Notes: generated from the letters alone by a model not told the origin. Positions 27,371 to 35,518 are shown, numbered from the stretch's first letter. The stretch: DNA of 64,000 nt from Amycolatopsis nalaikhensis (GCF_030264295.1 NZ_CP127173.1:7501-71500); one strand, 5' to 3'. Translations and numbers: made by a program.

Positions 27371-27986
27371 CCGCGCGGGCGGCGACGCGGCGGGCGGAGC
27401 GGTTCCAGCTCCACCAGCCGTGCACGACGAGCCCGGCGAAGACGAGGTAGATCGCGGCCGAGAAGTAGAGCCCGGAGGAGATCTGCAGCGGCACGCCGAT
27501 CGCGTCGACGACCAGCCAGACGAGCCAGAACTCGACGAGCCCGGCGCCCTGCGCCCCGAAGGCGACGAGGGTGCCGACGAAGATGGCGGCGTCCGGCCAG
27601 GGCGCCCACGAGGCGTGGAGCGCGTCGAGGACCAGGGCCATCACGGTGGTGCCGATGAGGAAGGCACCGAGCATGGCGAGCCGTTCGGCGAGGCGTCCCT
27701 GCCGGACGACGACACCGAAGACGGGGTCCTGGCGGCGGGTCCAGGCCCACCAGCCGTAGACGGAGATGGCGAGGATGGCGACCTGCCGGGCGGCGAGCCC
27801 GCCGAGGTGCGCGGAGACGTAGACGGCGAAGAGCAAGACGGTGGCCCCGACTTGCACGGGCCAGGTCCAGAGGGTGCGCCGTTGCGCGAGGAACACGACG
27901 GCGAGCGCGAACACCTGCCCGGCCAGCTCCGCGATCGAGATCCACTGGCCGAAGACCGTGATGCCGTGGTGCAGCAGGAATTCCAC
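27351..27986 (-). CDS. pnuC: PnuC-family nicotinamide riboside/vitamin transporter
   Basis: A 211-aa membrane protein with about seven helices. ISVYGWWAWTRR and the conserved WxxW pattern in FAGLVVHGWWSWNR are typical of PnuC transporters, which import nicotinamide riboside or, in relatives, thiamine or riboflavin precursors. The GTG at 27986 is chosen because AAGGGGG lies 6-7 nt upstream and the protein then starts in the right place; an upstream in-frame start would add a non-conserved tail. No NAD+ or TPP riboswitch was recognised in the 108-nt leader. It is convergent with lctP with a 20-nt overlap. Confidence 0.85.
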   Translation of the reverse strand: MEFLLHHGITVFGQWISIAELAGQVFALAVVFLAQRRTLWTWPVQVGATVLLFAVYVSAHLGGLAARQVAILAISVYGWWAWTRRQDPVFGVVVRQGRLAERLAMLGAFLIGTTVMALVLDALHASWAPWPDAAIFVGTLVAFGAQGAGLVEFWLVWLVVDAIGVPLQISSGLYFSAAIYLVFAGLVVHGWWSWNRSARRVAARAVTAASS

Positions 27987-28083
27987 CGCAGGCCCCCTTT
28001 CGTCCTGACCCTCCCAACATGCTCCGGAGGGCACGAATTCCCCATGCACTGTGAGCGGCGGAACACCGGCGGCGACGGGCCCG

Positions 28084-28094
28084 AGCGCCCCAAT
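28084..28094. repeat. Family A palindromic repeat, remnant next to IS copy 2
   Basis: AGCGCCCCAAT is the terminal segment of a family A repeat in inverted orientation. With 29050-29129 it forms the repeat split by IS copy 2, and AAT (28092-28094) is the duplicated target. Confidence 0.75.
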
Positions 28095-29049
28095 GAGGTT
28101 TTCTCAGTAGCGTCCGTGGTGTTCGTGGTGGGTGAGGACGAGTGCTGCTTGGACGATGTGGCCGATGCGGTGGGGGCAGAGGCTGATGTGGTGGAGTGCC
28201 CGCCAGCGGGTTTTGAGGATGGCGATGGCGCGTTCGCCGAGGGCTCGTGCTCGTGATTGCAGCAGGTTGTAGACCCGCTGACGAGGGCCTAAAGGTGGTT
28301 GACCTGCGGCTTTCTTGATCGGGGTGTGGATGCCGGTACCGGCTGAGTGGTAGGCCTTGTCGGCCAGGGTCGGCAGGCCCTGGGCCGCGGCGGCGGTCAG
28401 GGCGCCGACGATGTCCAGGTCGCGGGCGGCGGAGAGGTCGTTGCGGGAGCCGGGCAGCACCGCCGAGACCCAGAGCGGGAATCCGTCGGGGGTGGCCAGG
28501 AACTGGATGTTGCCGCCGAAGGCGCGGTGCTTGCCGGAGTACCACAGGTGCACGGTGGCGCCGCGGTTGCGGCCTTTGGTTTTGATGGTGGTCGCCGCGA
28601 CCCGGTCACAGGGGATCAGGGTGCCGTCGAGGATGACGTGGGTGTCTCCGGTGGCGCGGCGTTCGTGCAGGACCTGGTGCAGGTCCGGGGCGTGGGCGGC
28701 CAGGGCGGTGATCGCTTCGTGCAGGTAGCGGTAGGCGGTAGCCACGCTGATGCGGTGGTCGGTGGCGAGGCGGTGGATTGGGGTGGCGTCGCGGAACCAG
28801 CGCAGCACCAGCACCGCCTGCCGGTACGGGGTCAGGGCCCGCCGGCCCCGGCGTGTGCCACGACGCCGGCGTTCGGTGCGCAACACATCGGAGACGAACC
28901 AGACCAGCTCGCGCGCCACATCGAGCGTGGCACCATAATCGATCACGTGGGGCCTCTGGAACCTCGGACTTGATCTTCGCAAATCCAGTCCTACCAGGGG
29001 CCCCACGCCCACATCTCAAGGCACGCGCACCCACTACTGAGAAAACCTC
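28095..29049 (-). mobile_element. IS5-family-like insertion sequence, copy 2 (955 bp, inverted)
   Basis: The same length and the same perfect 16-bp terminal inverted repeats as copy 1 (GAGGTTTTCTCAGTAG at 28095-28110). AAT is duplicated at 28092-28094 and 29050-29052, which equals ATT on the element's sense strand. Orientation is opposite to copy 1. Scattered nucleotide and five amino-acid differences show that the copies have diverged. The two copies bracket 15.8 kb including aceE. Confidence 0.92.
28104..28946 (-). CDS. IS5-family-like DDE transposase (copy 2)
   Basis: A 280-aa transposase from the GTG at 28946 (an upstream in-frame ATG at 29012 is possible). The domain order is the same as in copy 1: N-terminal HTH, then a DDE core with ILDGTLIPCDRV, RNDLSAARDLD, LADKAYHSA and GERAIAILK. 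It differs from copy 1 as HERRAT versus RERRAA, AAAQG versus AAGQG, GTGIH versus GIGIH, and AIAILK versus AIALLK. Intact and probably active. Confidence 0.92.
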   Translation of the reverse strand: MIDYGATLDVARELVWFVSDVLRTERRRRGTRRGRRALTPYRQAVLVLRWFRDATPIHRLATDHRISVATAYRYLHEAITALAAHAPDLHQVLHERRATGDTHVILDGTLIPCDRVAATTIKTKGRNRGATVHLWYSGKHRAFGGNIQFLATPDGFPLWVSAVLPGSRNDLSAARDLDIVGALTAAAAQGLPTLADKAYHSAGTGIHTPIKKAAGQPPLGPRQRVYNLLQSRARALGERAIAILKTRWRALHHISLCPHRIGHIVQAALVLTHHEHHGRY

Positions 29050-29129
29050 AATGTGGCCTTCGGTGCGTCAGACGCACCCAAGGCGGCCTTCGGTGCGTGA
29101 GACGCAACCAAGGCCGCCTTGGGGCGCTT
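29050..29129. repeat. Family A palindromic repeat, 80-bp half next to IS copy 2
   Basis: The reverse complement of this segment is identical over 80 bp to 11301-11380, including the terminal AAGCGCCCCAA and the first four 15-bp modules. The fifth module is broken by the IS after CGAAGGCCAC-ATT, at precisely the same base as in copy 1. Confidence 0.85.
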
Positions 29130-29257
29130 CGGACGGGACCGGGGCGGGTCCGGCGGCTTCGCGCGGATCGTGCCCGGCCGGGGCCGCGCCCTGAGCGCGG
29201 CGGCTCCTGTCCCCGACCGCACGCCCGGCGCCCTCCCCCGCACCGCCGCCCGCGTCC

Positions 29258-29302
29258 TGAATGAGTCATTCAAGTCCTCGGAGGTCCTGAATGACTCATT
29301 CA
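29258..29302. repeat. Family B palindromic repeat, three 15-bp modules (copy 3)
   Basis: TGAATGAGTCATTCA (29258-29272), AGTCCTCGGAGGTCC (29273-29287) and TGAATGACTCATTCA (29288-29302). The spacer module is identical to the one at 5086-5100, 24 kb away. It lies about 130 bp from a family A repeat, so two families are neighbours here. On the plus strand the frame reads LNESFKSSEVLNDSFTT, again a 10-residue period. Confidence 0.85.
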
Positions 29303-29313
29303 CGACATGCGAA

Positions 29314-29356
29314 CGGGGCGGGTCCGGCGGCTTCCTCGTCCGCCGGGCCCGCCCCG
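29314..29356 (-). terminator. Hairpin after the membrane-helix protein gene
   Basis: A 17-bp stem (29314-29330 with 29340-29356) made of CGGGGCGGG-T-CCGGCGG and its near complement, with one G-T wobble and a 9-nt loop. It lies 12 nt beyond the stop of the minus-strand gene at 29368. On the minus strand no U-run follows. Confidence 0.65.
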
Positions 29357-29367
29357 CTCGCCTTTCC

Positions 29368-30141
29368 TCAGAGCTGCGGGCGCGGGGTGCCCGCCGGCGG
29401 GGTCGGGGTGTTGTCGGCGCCGACCGGGGTGCGCGGGCGCTCGCTCGTGCCCATCTCGCCCGTCCGCTGCTTCGGCGTCTCCAGCTGGTGCTCCATGTTC
29501 GCCATCCAGCCGCGCCAGCGGTCCTGCGCCGGCTTGATCAGGCCGCCGCCGAAGCCGACCACGATCACGCCGCCGATCGTCGCCAGCACCGCGATCAGCA
29601 CCGGGCCCGTGATCGCCGTCGCGATGTTCACCTGACCCAGCGCCGCGATGATGCCGAACGCCATGATCAACCAGTACGCCGCCAGCGACAGCGGACGAGC
29701 CGCGCCCCGGCCGGACAACGCCGACGCCACCATGTCACGCACCACCTTCGCGATCGCCGCCGCCACCACGACCAGCACCAGCGCCACCACGATCCGCGGC
29801 AGGAACGCGATGATGTCGTTGAGCAGCTGGCTCACCGGGTTCGTCGGCCCGAACACCCCGAACGCCAGCTGCAGCGCGATCAGCAGCACGAAGTAGTAGA
29901 CCAATTTGACGAGAATGCCCGTCGCGTCGATGTTCTGCTGGCCGACCTTCCCGCTCAGCCCGGTCTTCTCGACGAGTTTCCCGAAACCGGCTTTCCCGAG
30001 CACGAGTGACAAGCCTTTCGCGATCGCTTTCGCGATCAGCCACCCGATCAGCAGGATGATCAAGAATGCGACGAGTTTCGGGACGAACGTGGCCACCATG
30101 TTCCACGCTTGCCCGAGCCCGTCCTTCAGTTGCTGGCCCAT
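29368..30141 (-). CDS. Mechanosensitive-channel-like membrane protein (conserved TM-helix repeat)
   Basis: A 257-aa protein with about five helices. The first, VAFLIILLIGWLIAKAIAKG, is the 'conserved TM helix' found in MscS-related proteins, and further repeats occur at VYYFVLLIALQLAFG and IVVALVLVVVAAAIAKVVRD. A proline/threonine-rich cytoplasmic tail follows. There is no MscS beta domain, so channel activity is uncertain. The ATG at 30141 has GGAGGGA 6 nt upstream. It stands alone, between a repeat cluster and the ABC exporter. Confidence 0.78.
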   Translation of the reverse strand: MGQQLKDGLGQAWNMVATFVPKLVAFLIILLIGWLIAKAIAKGLSLVLGKAGFGKLVEKTGLSGKVGQQNIDATGILVKLVYYFVLLIALQLAFGVFGPTNPVSQLLNDIIAFLPRIVVALVLVVVAAAIAKVVRDMVASALSGRGAARPLSLAAYWLIMAFGIIAALGQVNIATAITGPVLIAVLATIGGVIVVGFGGGLIKPAQDRWRGWMANMEHQLETPKQRTGEMGTSERPRTPVGADNTPTPPAGTPRPQL

Positions 30142-30355
30142 ACCGACTCCCTCCACGGATTTGCACCGGATCGTCGATCAAGTACCCAGCGTCGGCAACT
30201 CGTGCGCCCCACGATCGAGTGAGACGACTGGCGCGCGAAGATCACTCGCGGCCATACTGGTTTCACCGGTGGGGACCGGGGAGACGAGGCCGTCCGGCGC
30301 AGCGAAAACCGCGAGCGCCGGGCGGCCTCGAGCATTTCCGGCGGAACGGGCAAAG

Positions 30356-30386
30356 CACCGGCCCCCGGTGCACCCGGGGGCCGGTG
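30356..30386 (-). terminator. Terminator hairpin of the natAB-like operon
   Basis: CACCGGCCCCCGG (30356-30368) pairs with CCGGGGGCCGGTG (30374-30386) around the loop TGCAC. It lies 15 nt after the stop of the minus-strand permease gene (30402). The stem is perfect over 13 bp. Confidence 0.75.
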
Positions 30387-30401
30387 AACGGAACGCGAAC
30401 G

Positions 30402-31622
30402 TCAGGCGGCGCGCAGGGCGTCGCGGAGTTTCACCTTCGCGCCGGTGCGCATCACCGCATTCCGGTAGATCCGCGCGGCCAGCCAGATCAACCCCGGAAT
30501 CATCAGCACCACCAGCCCCACCGACACCACGGCTTCCCAAACGGGCACACCGCCCATCGCCAGCCGCATCGGCATCAGCGTCGGCGAGAACACCGGGATC
30601 ACGGAAAGCACTTCGACGAACGTGTTGCCCGGATCCGACGGCAGCACGGAAATGCCGATCACGTACCCGGCGATCACCAACATCAACGCGGGCATCGTCG
30701 CGCCGCCGACGTCCTCCTGGCGCGAAACCAGCGCCCCCAGCGCGGCGAACACGATCGAGTACATGAAGAACCCCAGCAGGTACCACACGACCAGCCAGAC
30801 GACCGTGCCCACGGCCGCCGAAACGGAAATGGTGAGCACGCCGGTGGCCAGCCCGGCGGCGACCCCGCCGACGCCGATCACCAGCATCTGGATCAGCCCG
30901 ACCACGCCGATGCCGAGCACCTTCCCGGTCATCAGCTGCCACGGCTTGATCGTCGACAGCAGCAGCTCGACCACCCGCGACGTCTTCTCCTCGACGACGC
31001 CCTGCGCGACGGTCTGGCCGTTGATCATCAGCGACAGGTAGATCAGGATGCCCGCGACGATGCCGAGCACCAGCTGCTGGCCGTTGTAGTCGTAGGGCTG
31101 CTCCAGCGGCGGGTCTTCGACGAACTTCGCCGCCGCGACCGCGGCCTCGAACCGGGCCGGGTCGCCGCCCAGCGCGGTGATCTGCTGGGTGACGGCCACC
31201 TGCTGGGACAGCACCTGCAGGACGTTCGCGAGCTTGCCGTCGAGGTCCTTCTTCACCTGGACGTGCACACTCTTGCCGTCGCCGGTGAGCAGGGCGTCGA
31301 GCGAGCCGTCGGCCAGCTTCGCGCGCCCGGCGGTCTCGTCGGCGACCTGGGTGGTCTCGATGTTCTCGTCGAGGGTCTTCCCGGCCGCCTGCAACGGCGC
31401 CGAGAACCCGGCGGTCGCGGCGGTGAACCCGACCTTCGCGTCGGCGCCGCCGCCCCCGGCGATCAGCTTGACCAGCAGGATGCCGACCACGATGAGCAGC
31501 AGCATGACGACCGTGGCGACGCGGAACGCCTTCGACTTCACGCGAGTGGTGATCTCGCGGGAGGCGACCAGCCCCACCGCGGAAAGCGGGCTCATCCGGA
31601 CGTCCGGGACCGGGGTGCTCAT
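30402..31622 (-). CDS. ABC-2 type exporter permease (NatB-like)
   Basis: A 406-aa membrane protein with one N-terminal helix, a roughly 140-residue extracytoplasmic loop and a cluster of five to six C-terminal helices, the NatB/YhaP topology. The motif TSRVVELLLSTIKPWQLMTGK after the loop is conserved in this family. Its start overlaps the ATPase stop by 4 nt, so the two form a coupled pair. NatAB systems export sodium ions or small toxic compounds; the substrate here is unknown. Confidence 0.88.
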   Translation of the reverse strand: MSTPVPDVRMSPLSAVGLVASREITTRVKSKAFRVATVVMLLLIVVGILLVKLIAGGGGADAKVGFTAATAGFSAPLQAAGKTLDENIETTQVADETAGRAKLADGSLDALLTGDGKSVHVQVKKDLDGKLANVLQVLSQQVAVTQQITALGGDPARFEAAVAAAKFVEDPPLEQPYDYNGQQLVLGIVAGILIYLSLMINGQTVAQGVVEEKTSRVVELLLSTIKPWQLMTGKVLGIGVVGLIQMLVIGVGGVAAGLATGVLTISVSAAVGTVVWLVVWYLLGFFMYSIVFAALGALVSRQEDVGGATMPALMLVIAGYVIGISVLPSDPGNTFVEVLSVIPVFSPTLMPMRLAMGGVPVWEAVVSVGLVVLMIPGLIWLAARIYRNAVMRTGAKVKLRDALRAA

Positions 31623-32527
31623 GCGGGGACCTCCTCGGTCGTGACGACGGTGCGGAACAGTTCGGTCAGTGACGGCTGCTCGCGCGCGAACTCGCGCACC
31701 GGGCCGGTCGCCAGCGCGGCTTTGAGCACGGCCTGGTCGTCGGCGCCGTCGCCCAGCTCCAGCTCGGTGACCGGGCCGCTGCGGCCGAGCACCTTAACCC
31801 CCGGCAGCCCGTCGGCCCAGCCGCCGTCGGCCTCGGGCGCGTCGACCCGCAGCCGCACGGAGCCGCCCGCGCGCAGCTCGCCGACCGTGCCGACGGCCAC
31901 CATCTGTCCACTCCGGACGATCCCGACGCGGTCGCAGAGCCGCTCCACCAGGTCGAGCTGGTGGCTGGAGAACACGACCGGCACGCCCTCGGCGGCCTTC
32001 TCCACGAGCACCTGGCTCATCACGTCGACCGCGACCGGGTCGAGGCCGGAGAACGGCTCGTCGAGCACCAGGATCCGCGGCTCGTGCACCAGCGCCGCGG
32101 CCAGCTGGACGCGCTGCTGGTTGCCCAGCGACAGCTTCTGCACCTCGTCGTCGCGCCGGGCGGCGACGCCGAGCCGCTCGGTCCACTTTTCCGCCGACGA
32201 CCGCGCGTCGGCCGCGGACATGCCGTGCAGCCGGGCCAGGTAGGTCAGCTGCTCGGCCACCTTCATCTTCGGGTAGAGGCCGCGTTCTTCGGGCATGTAG
32301 CCGATGTGGCGCCGCGTTTCGTGCGTCACCGGCTCGCCGTCGTAGCGCACCTGGCCGGCGTCGGCGGAAAGCACGCCGAGCGCGATCCGCATGGTGGTGG
32401 TCTTGCCGGCGCCGTTGCTGCCGACGAACCCGAACAATTCGCCCGGCCGGACGTCGAACGTCATTTCCCGCAGCGCGACCACGTCGCCGTAGCGTTTCGA
32501 GATCGCGTCGATCTCCAAACCGGTCAT
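31619..32527 (-). CDS. ABC transporter ATP-binding protein (NatA-like)
   Basis: A 302-aa cytoplasmic ATPase with Walker A GSNGAGKTTT, the Q-loop region YMPEERGLYPKM, signature LSLGNQQRVQ, Walker B ILVLDEPFSGLDP and the H-loop FSSHQ. A C-terminal DUF4162-like extension of about 90 residues is typical of exporter ATPases. The start at 32527 (GGGGGA upstream) is preferred to an in-frame ATG at 32542. It pairs with the following NatB-like permease and is divergent from the FAS-II regulator. Confidence 0.92.
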   Translation of the reverse strand: MTGLEIDAISKRYGDVVALREMTFDVRPGELFGFVGSNGAGKTTTMRIALGVLSADAGQVRYDGEPVTHETRRHIGYMPEERGLYPKMKVAEQLTYLARLHGMSAADARSSAEKWTERLGVAARRDDEVQKLSLGNQQRVQLAAALVHEPRILVLDEPFSGLDPVAVDVMSQVLVEKAAEGVPVVFSSHQLDLVERLCDRVGIVRSGQMVAVGTVGELRAGGSVRLRVDAPEADGGWADGLPGVKVLGRSGPVTELELGDGADDQAVLKAALATGPVREFAREQPSLTELFRTVVTTEEVPA

Positions 32528-32654
32528 TCCGGTTTCCCCCATTCTTCGTGTGCCCCCTTGCCGCGATCCTAGGCAGTGGGTACACGCGCGGCATACCGTC
32601 CCGCGTTGCCGCCGGGGGCTACGAAAGTTGCGGGCACGTAGGATCGCCTGCGCC

Positions 32655-33869
32655 ATGGATGGAACGACCGCCCCGCGCCGGGTGCCCAAGCACCACGGAC
32701 TGTCCGCGAAGACACTCCGGCGGCTGGAGCACGCGTCCGGCGACCTGGCGAGCGCGAGCATCGCGGTGATGGAGCGGCGGCTGCCGTGGTTCGCCCGGCT
32801 GCCCGCCGACCAGCGCGCGAGCGTGCTGCTGATCACCCAGGCCGGGGCCGCGGGCTTCGTCGGCTGGCTGCGGGACTCCAAGGAAGCGCTGAAGCTCACC
32901 ACCGAGGCGTTCCGCGACGCGCCGGCCGAGCTGTCCCGCTGGGTCAGCCTCCGCCAGGCCGTCGGGATGGTGCGGCTGGCCATCGAGGTGTTCGAGGAGC
33001 AGCTGCCGGCGTTCGCCGCGAACGAAGCCGAGCGGGCGGCGCTGATCGAAGGGATCCTGCGCTACGGCCGGGAAATCGCGTTCGCGGCGGCGAACTCCTA
33101 CGCGGCGGCGGCGGAGGCGCGCGGCGCGTGGGACGCCCGGCTGGAAGCGCTGGTCGTCGACGGCATCGTCCGCGGCGACGCCGAGGAGTCGGTGCTGTCG
33201 CGGGCGACGGCGCTGGGCTGGGACCCGTCGGCGGCGGCGACCGTGCTGGTCGGCAACCCGCCGTCGGACGACCCGCCGGCGGTGGTCTTCGAGGTCCGCA
33301 GCCGCGCCGCCCGCGTCGGCCGCCCGGTGCTGCTGTCGGTCCAGGGCTCCCGGCTGGTGGTCGTGGTGGGCGGGCCGACCGAGGGCGGGGTGAAGGAGCG
33401 GGAGATCCTCAGCCGGATGTCGGTGGCGTTCGCCGAGGGCCCGGTGGTGGCCGGGCCGACGGTGCCGACGCTGGCGGAGGCGCACCACAGCGCGACGGAG
33501 GCGCTCTCGGGCCTGCGCGCGGTGGTCGGCTGGCCGGGCGCGCCCCGCCCGGTCCGGTCGGCGGACCTGCTGCCCGAGCGCGCGCTGTCGGGCGACGCGG
33601 AGGCCGAGCGGCTGCTGGTGGACGCGATCGCGCGGCCGCTGGAGGAGGCCGGGCCGACGTTGCAGCGCACGGTGGAGGCGTACCTGGAGAGCGGCGGCGT
33701 GCTCGAGACGTGCGCGAAGACGCTGTTCGTGCACCCGAACACCGTCCGCTACCGGCTGCGGAAGGCCGCGGAGCTGACCGGCTGCCAGCCGACCGACCCG
33801 CGCGACGCGCTGGTGCTGCGGATCGCGCTGACCGTGGGCCGGCTGGCCAGGGCCCGCGGCCTCTGGTGA
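32655..33869 (+). CDS. fasR: PucR/CdaR-type regulator of fatty-acid synthase II (FasR/MabR orthologue)
   Basis: A 404-aa activator. The first three quarters are a helical and GGDEF-like CdaR region (VLLSVQGSRLVVVVGGPT). The C-terminal HTH_30 is VLETCAKTLFVHPNTVRYRL. Its position immediately upstream of the fab operon corresponds to Streptomyces FasR (SCO2386) and mycobacterial MabR (Rv2242), which control FAS-II and sense acyl-CoA. A TAGGAT -10-like hexamer at 32639-32644 lies 10 nt before the ATG, so the mRNA may be leaderless. A DUF385-type gene separates it from fabD, unlike either reference. The symbol follows Streptomyces. Confidence 0.88.
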   Translation: MDGTTAPRRVPKHHGLSAKTLRRLEHASGDLASASIAVMERRLPWFARLPADQRASVLLITQAGAAGFVGWLRDSKEALKLTTEAFRDAPAELSRWVSLRQAVGMVRLAIEVFEEQLPAFAANEAERAALIEGILRYGREIAFAAANSYAAAAEARGAWDARLEALVVDGIVRGDAEESVLSRATALGWDPSAAATVLVGNPPSDDPPAVVFEVRSRAARVGRPVLLSVQGSRLVVVVGGPTEGGVKEREILSRMSVAFAEGPVVAGPTVPTLAEAHHSATEALSGLRAVVGWPGAPRPVRSADLLPERALSGDAEAERLLVDAIARPLEEAGPTLQRTVEAYLESGGVLETCAKTLFVHPNTVRYRLRKAAELTGCQPTDPRDALVLRIALTVGRLARARGLW

Positions 33870-33979
33870 CACTTCCGCGAAAAACTTCCGGAGATCGTGT
33901 CGAGAACGGCGGGGCGGCTCCGTCCCCGTGGCACCAGCGGCCGCGGAGGCCGCCCGCCGCACCGGAAAGGATCGCCACC

Positions 33980-34438
33980 ATGGCCGTCGCCGATGACCTC
34001 GACCGCGCCACCGACTCCTCGTGGGACTGGGTCGCCGAGCAGACCCGGACCTACCTGGCCTCGGGCGGCACGGACCGGCCCGACTCGGCCGGCCTGCGCA
34101 CCCTCGTCCTCGCCACCACCGGCCGCCGCAGCGGCGTGCCGCGGCGCACCTGCCTGATCTACGGCACCTCGGGCGACGACCACGTCGTCGTCGCGTCCAA
34201 AGGCGGCGCCGACGAGGACCCGGACTGGTTCAAGAACCTCCGGGCAGACCCCGGCGTCGGGGTGCAGGACGGCACCCGCCGGTTCACCGCCCGCGCCCGC
34301 GTCGCCTCCCCGGCCGAACGCGAGCGCCTGTGGCCGATGATGACCGCCCTCTTCCCCCTCTACGAGGAGTACGCGGCGAAGACCGACCGCGTGCTCCCGA
34401 TCGTCCTGCTCACCCCCGCCGAGAGCCCCGTCACGTGA
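33980..34438 (+). CDS. Ddn/DUF385-family F420-dependent nitroreductase-like protein
   Basis: A 152-aa split-barrel protein. TTGRRSGVPRRTCLIYG and PDWFKNLRADPGVGVQDG are the hallmark segments of deazaflavin (F420)-dependent quinone/nitro reductases related to Ddn. GGAAAGGA lies 9 nt before the ATG at 33980. It is inserted between the FAS-II regulator and fabD, on the same strand, with 110 and 156 nt gaps, so it may have its own promoter. The physiological substrate is unknown. Confidence 0.85.
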   Translation: MAVADDLDRATDSSWDWVAEQTRTYLASGGTDRPDSAGLRTLVLATTGRRSGVPRRTCLIYGTSGDDHVVVASKGGADEDPDWFKNLRADPGVGVQDGTRRFTARARVASPAERERLWPMMTALFPLYEEYAAKTDRVLPIVLLTPAESPVT

Positions 34439-34504
34439 TGGACTTAACAGCGAAAGGTGATTGAACCCGACAAGGCTTCCGGGTTACGCGCGACCTTCTC
34501 CGGC

Positions 34505-34533
34505 GCGTCTTTGGAGGGTTCCGACAAAGACGC
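34505..34533. promoter_or_regulatory. Candidate FAS-II operator upstream of fabD
   Basis: GCGTCTTTG (34505-34513) and CAAAGACGC (34525-34533) form a perfect 9-bp inverted repeat with an 11-nt centre, about 60 nt before the fabD GTG. Position and symmetry suit the PucR-type regulator encoded two genes upstream. I do not claim identity with a published FasR/MabR consensus. Confidence 0.55.
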
Positions 34534-34594
34534 CGCGCAGACACTGTGAGCGTCGGCATCCCGGGAAACACCTCTTCCCGTGTTGTCTTGAAGG

Positions 34595-35518
34595 GTGACA
34601 GCAGCAGTCCTCGCTCCCGGTCAGGGGGCCCAGGCCCCCGGTATGTTCACGCCCTGGCTCGACCTCGACGGCGCGCGCGAGCGCGTCGCGCAGTGGTCCG
34701 AGCGCGCCGGGCTCGACCTGCTCCGCCTCGGCACCGAAGCGGACGCCGACGAGATCCAGGACACCGCGGTCGCGCAGCCGCTGATCGTCGCGCTGTCGCT
34801 GCTCACCTTCGAGCACCTCCAGGCCACCGCGCCGGTCCCGGCCGACGCGCCGGTCGCCGGGCACTCGGTCGGCGAGCTCGCCGCCGCCGCGATCGCCGGG
34901 GTGCTCAAGCCCGAAGACGCCGTCGCCCTCGCCGCCGTCCGCGGTGCCGAGATGGCGAAGGCGTGCGCGCTGGAACCGACGTCGATGGCCGCGGTCATGC
35001 TCGGTGACCCCGAGCAGGTCGTCGCGTGGCTCGAGGACCAGGGCCTGACCGCGGCGAACCGCAACGGAGCGGGGCAGATCGTCGCCTCCGGCGCCGCCGA
35101 CGCCATCGAGAAGATCGTCGCCGAACCCCTCGAAGGCACGAAGATCCGCGCCCTCAAGGTCGCCGGCGCGTTCCACACGCGGTACATGGCGCCCGCCGAA
35201 GAGGCGTTGCGCGCCCACGCCGCCGAGCTGAGCCCGGCCGACCCGACCCGCCCGCTGCTGTCGAACGCGGACGGCGCCGTCGTCACCAGCGGGGCCGAGT
35301 ACCTGCGGCGGCTGGTTTCGCAGGTCACCCGGTCGGTCCGCTGGGACCTGACGATGGACGGCCTGGTCTCCCTCGGCGTCACCCGCACCGTCGAACTCGC
35401 GCCCGCGGGCACCCTGACCGGCCTGGTCAAGCGGCAGCTCAAGGGCGTCGTCACCACTACCACCGCGCTGAAGACGCCGGCCGAGCTGGCCGCGCTGCGC
35501 CAGGAGGACGCCTCGTGA
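34595..35518 (+). CDS. fabD: Malonyl-CoA:ACP transacylase FabD
   Basis: A 307-aa cytosolic enzyme transferring malonyl from CoA to ACP, the first committed step of FAS-II. The nucleophile is Ser91 in GHSVGELAAAA, the general base His194 in AGAFHTRYM, and the oxyanion motif APGQGAQ is at the N-terminus. A GTG start at 34595 has no strong RBS. The stop overlaps the fabH GTG (GTGA), giving translational coupling. Confidence 0.95.
   Translation: MTAAVLAPGQGAQAPGMFTPWLDLDGARERVAQWSERAGLDLLRLGTEADADEIQDTAVAQPLIVALSLLTFEHLQATAPVPADAPVAGHSVGELAAAAIAGVLKPEDAVALAAVRGAEMAKACALEPTSMAAVMLGDPEQVVAWLEDQGLTAANRNGAGQIVASGAADAIEKIVAEPLEGTKIRALKVAGAFHTRYMAPAEEALRAHAAELSPADPTRPLLSNADGAVVTSGAEYLRRLVSQVTRSVRWDLTMDGLVSLGVTRTVELAPAGTLTGLVKRQLKGVVTTTTALKTPAELAALRQEDAS

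Noticed and set aside
12336..28094. Composite transposon flanked by two IS copies
   Set aside because: The 15.8-kb interior contains core genes (aceE, tRNA-Val) with conserved synteny, and the copies have diverged. The outer ends are not flanked by a shared target duplication. Independent insertion is simpler.
27987..28094. NAD+ or TPP riboswitch in front of the pnuC-like gene
   Set aside because: No conserved aptamer core could be matched in the 108-nt leader; only a GC-rich sequence and the RBS are visible.
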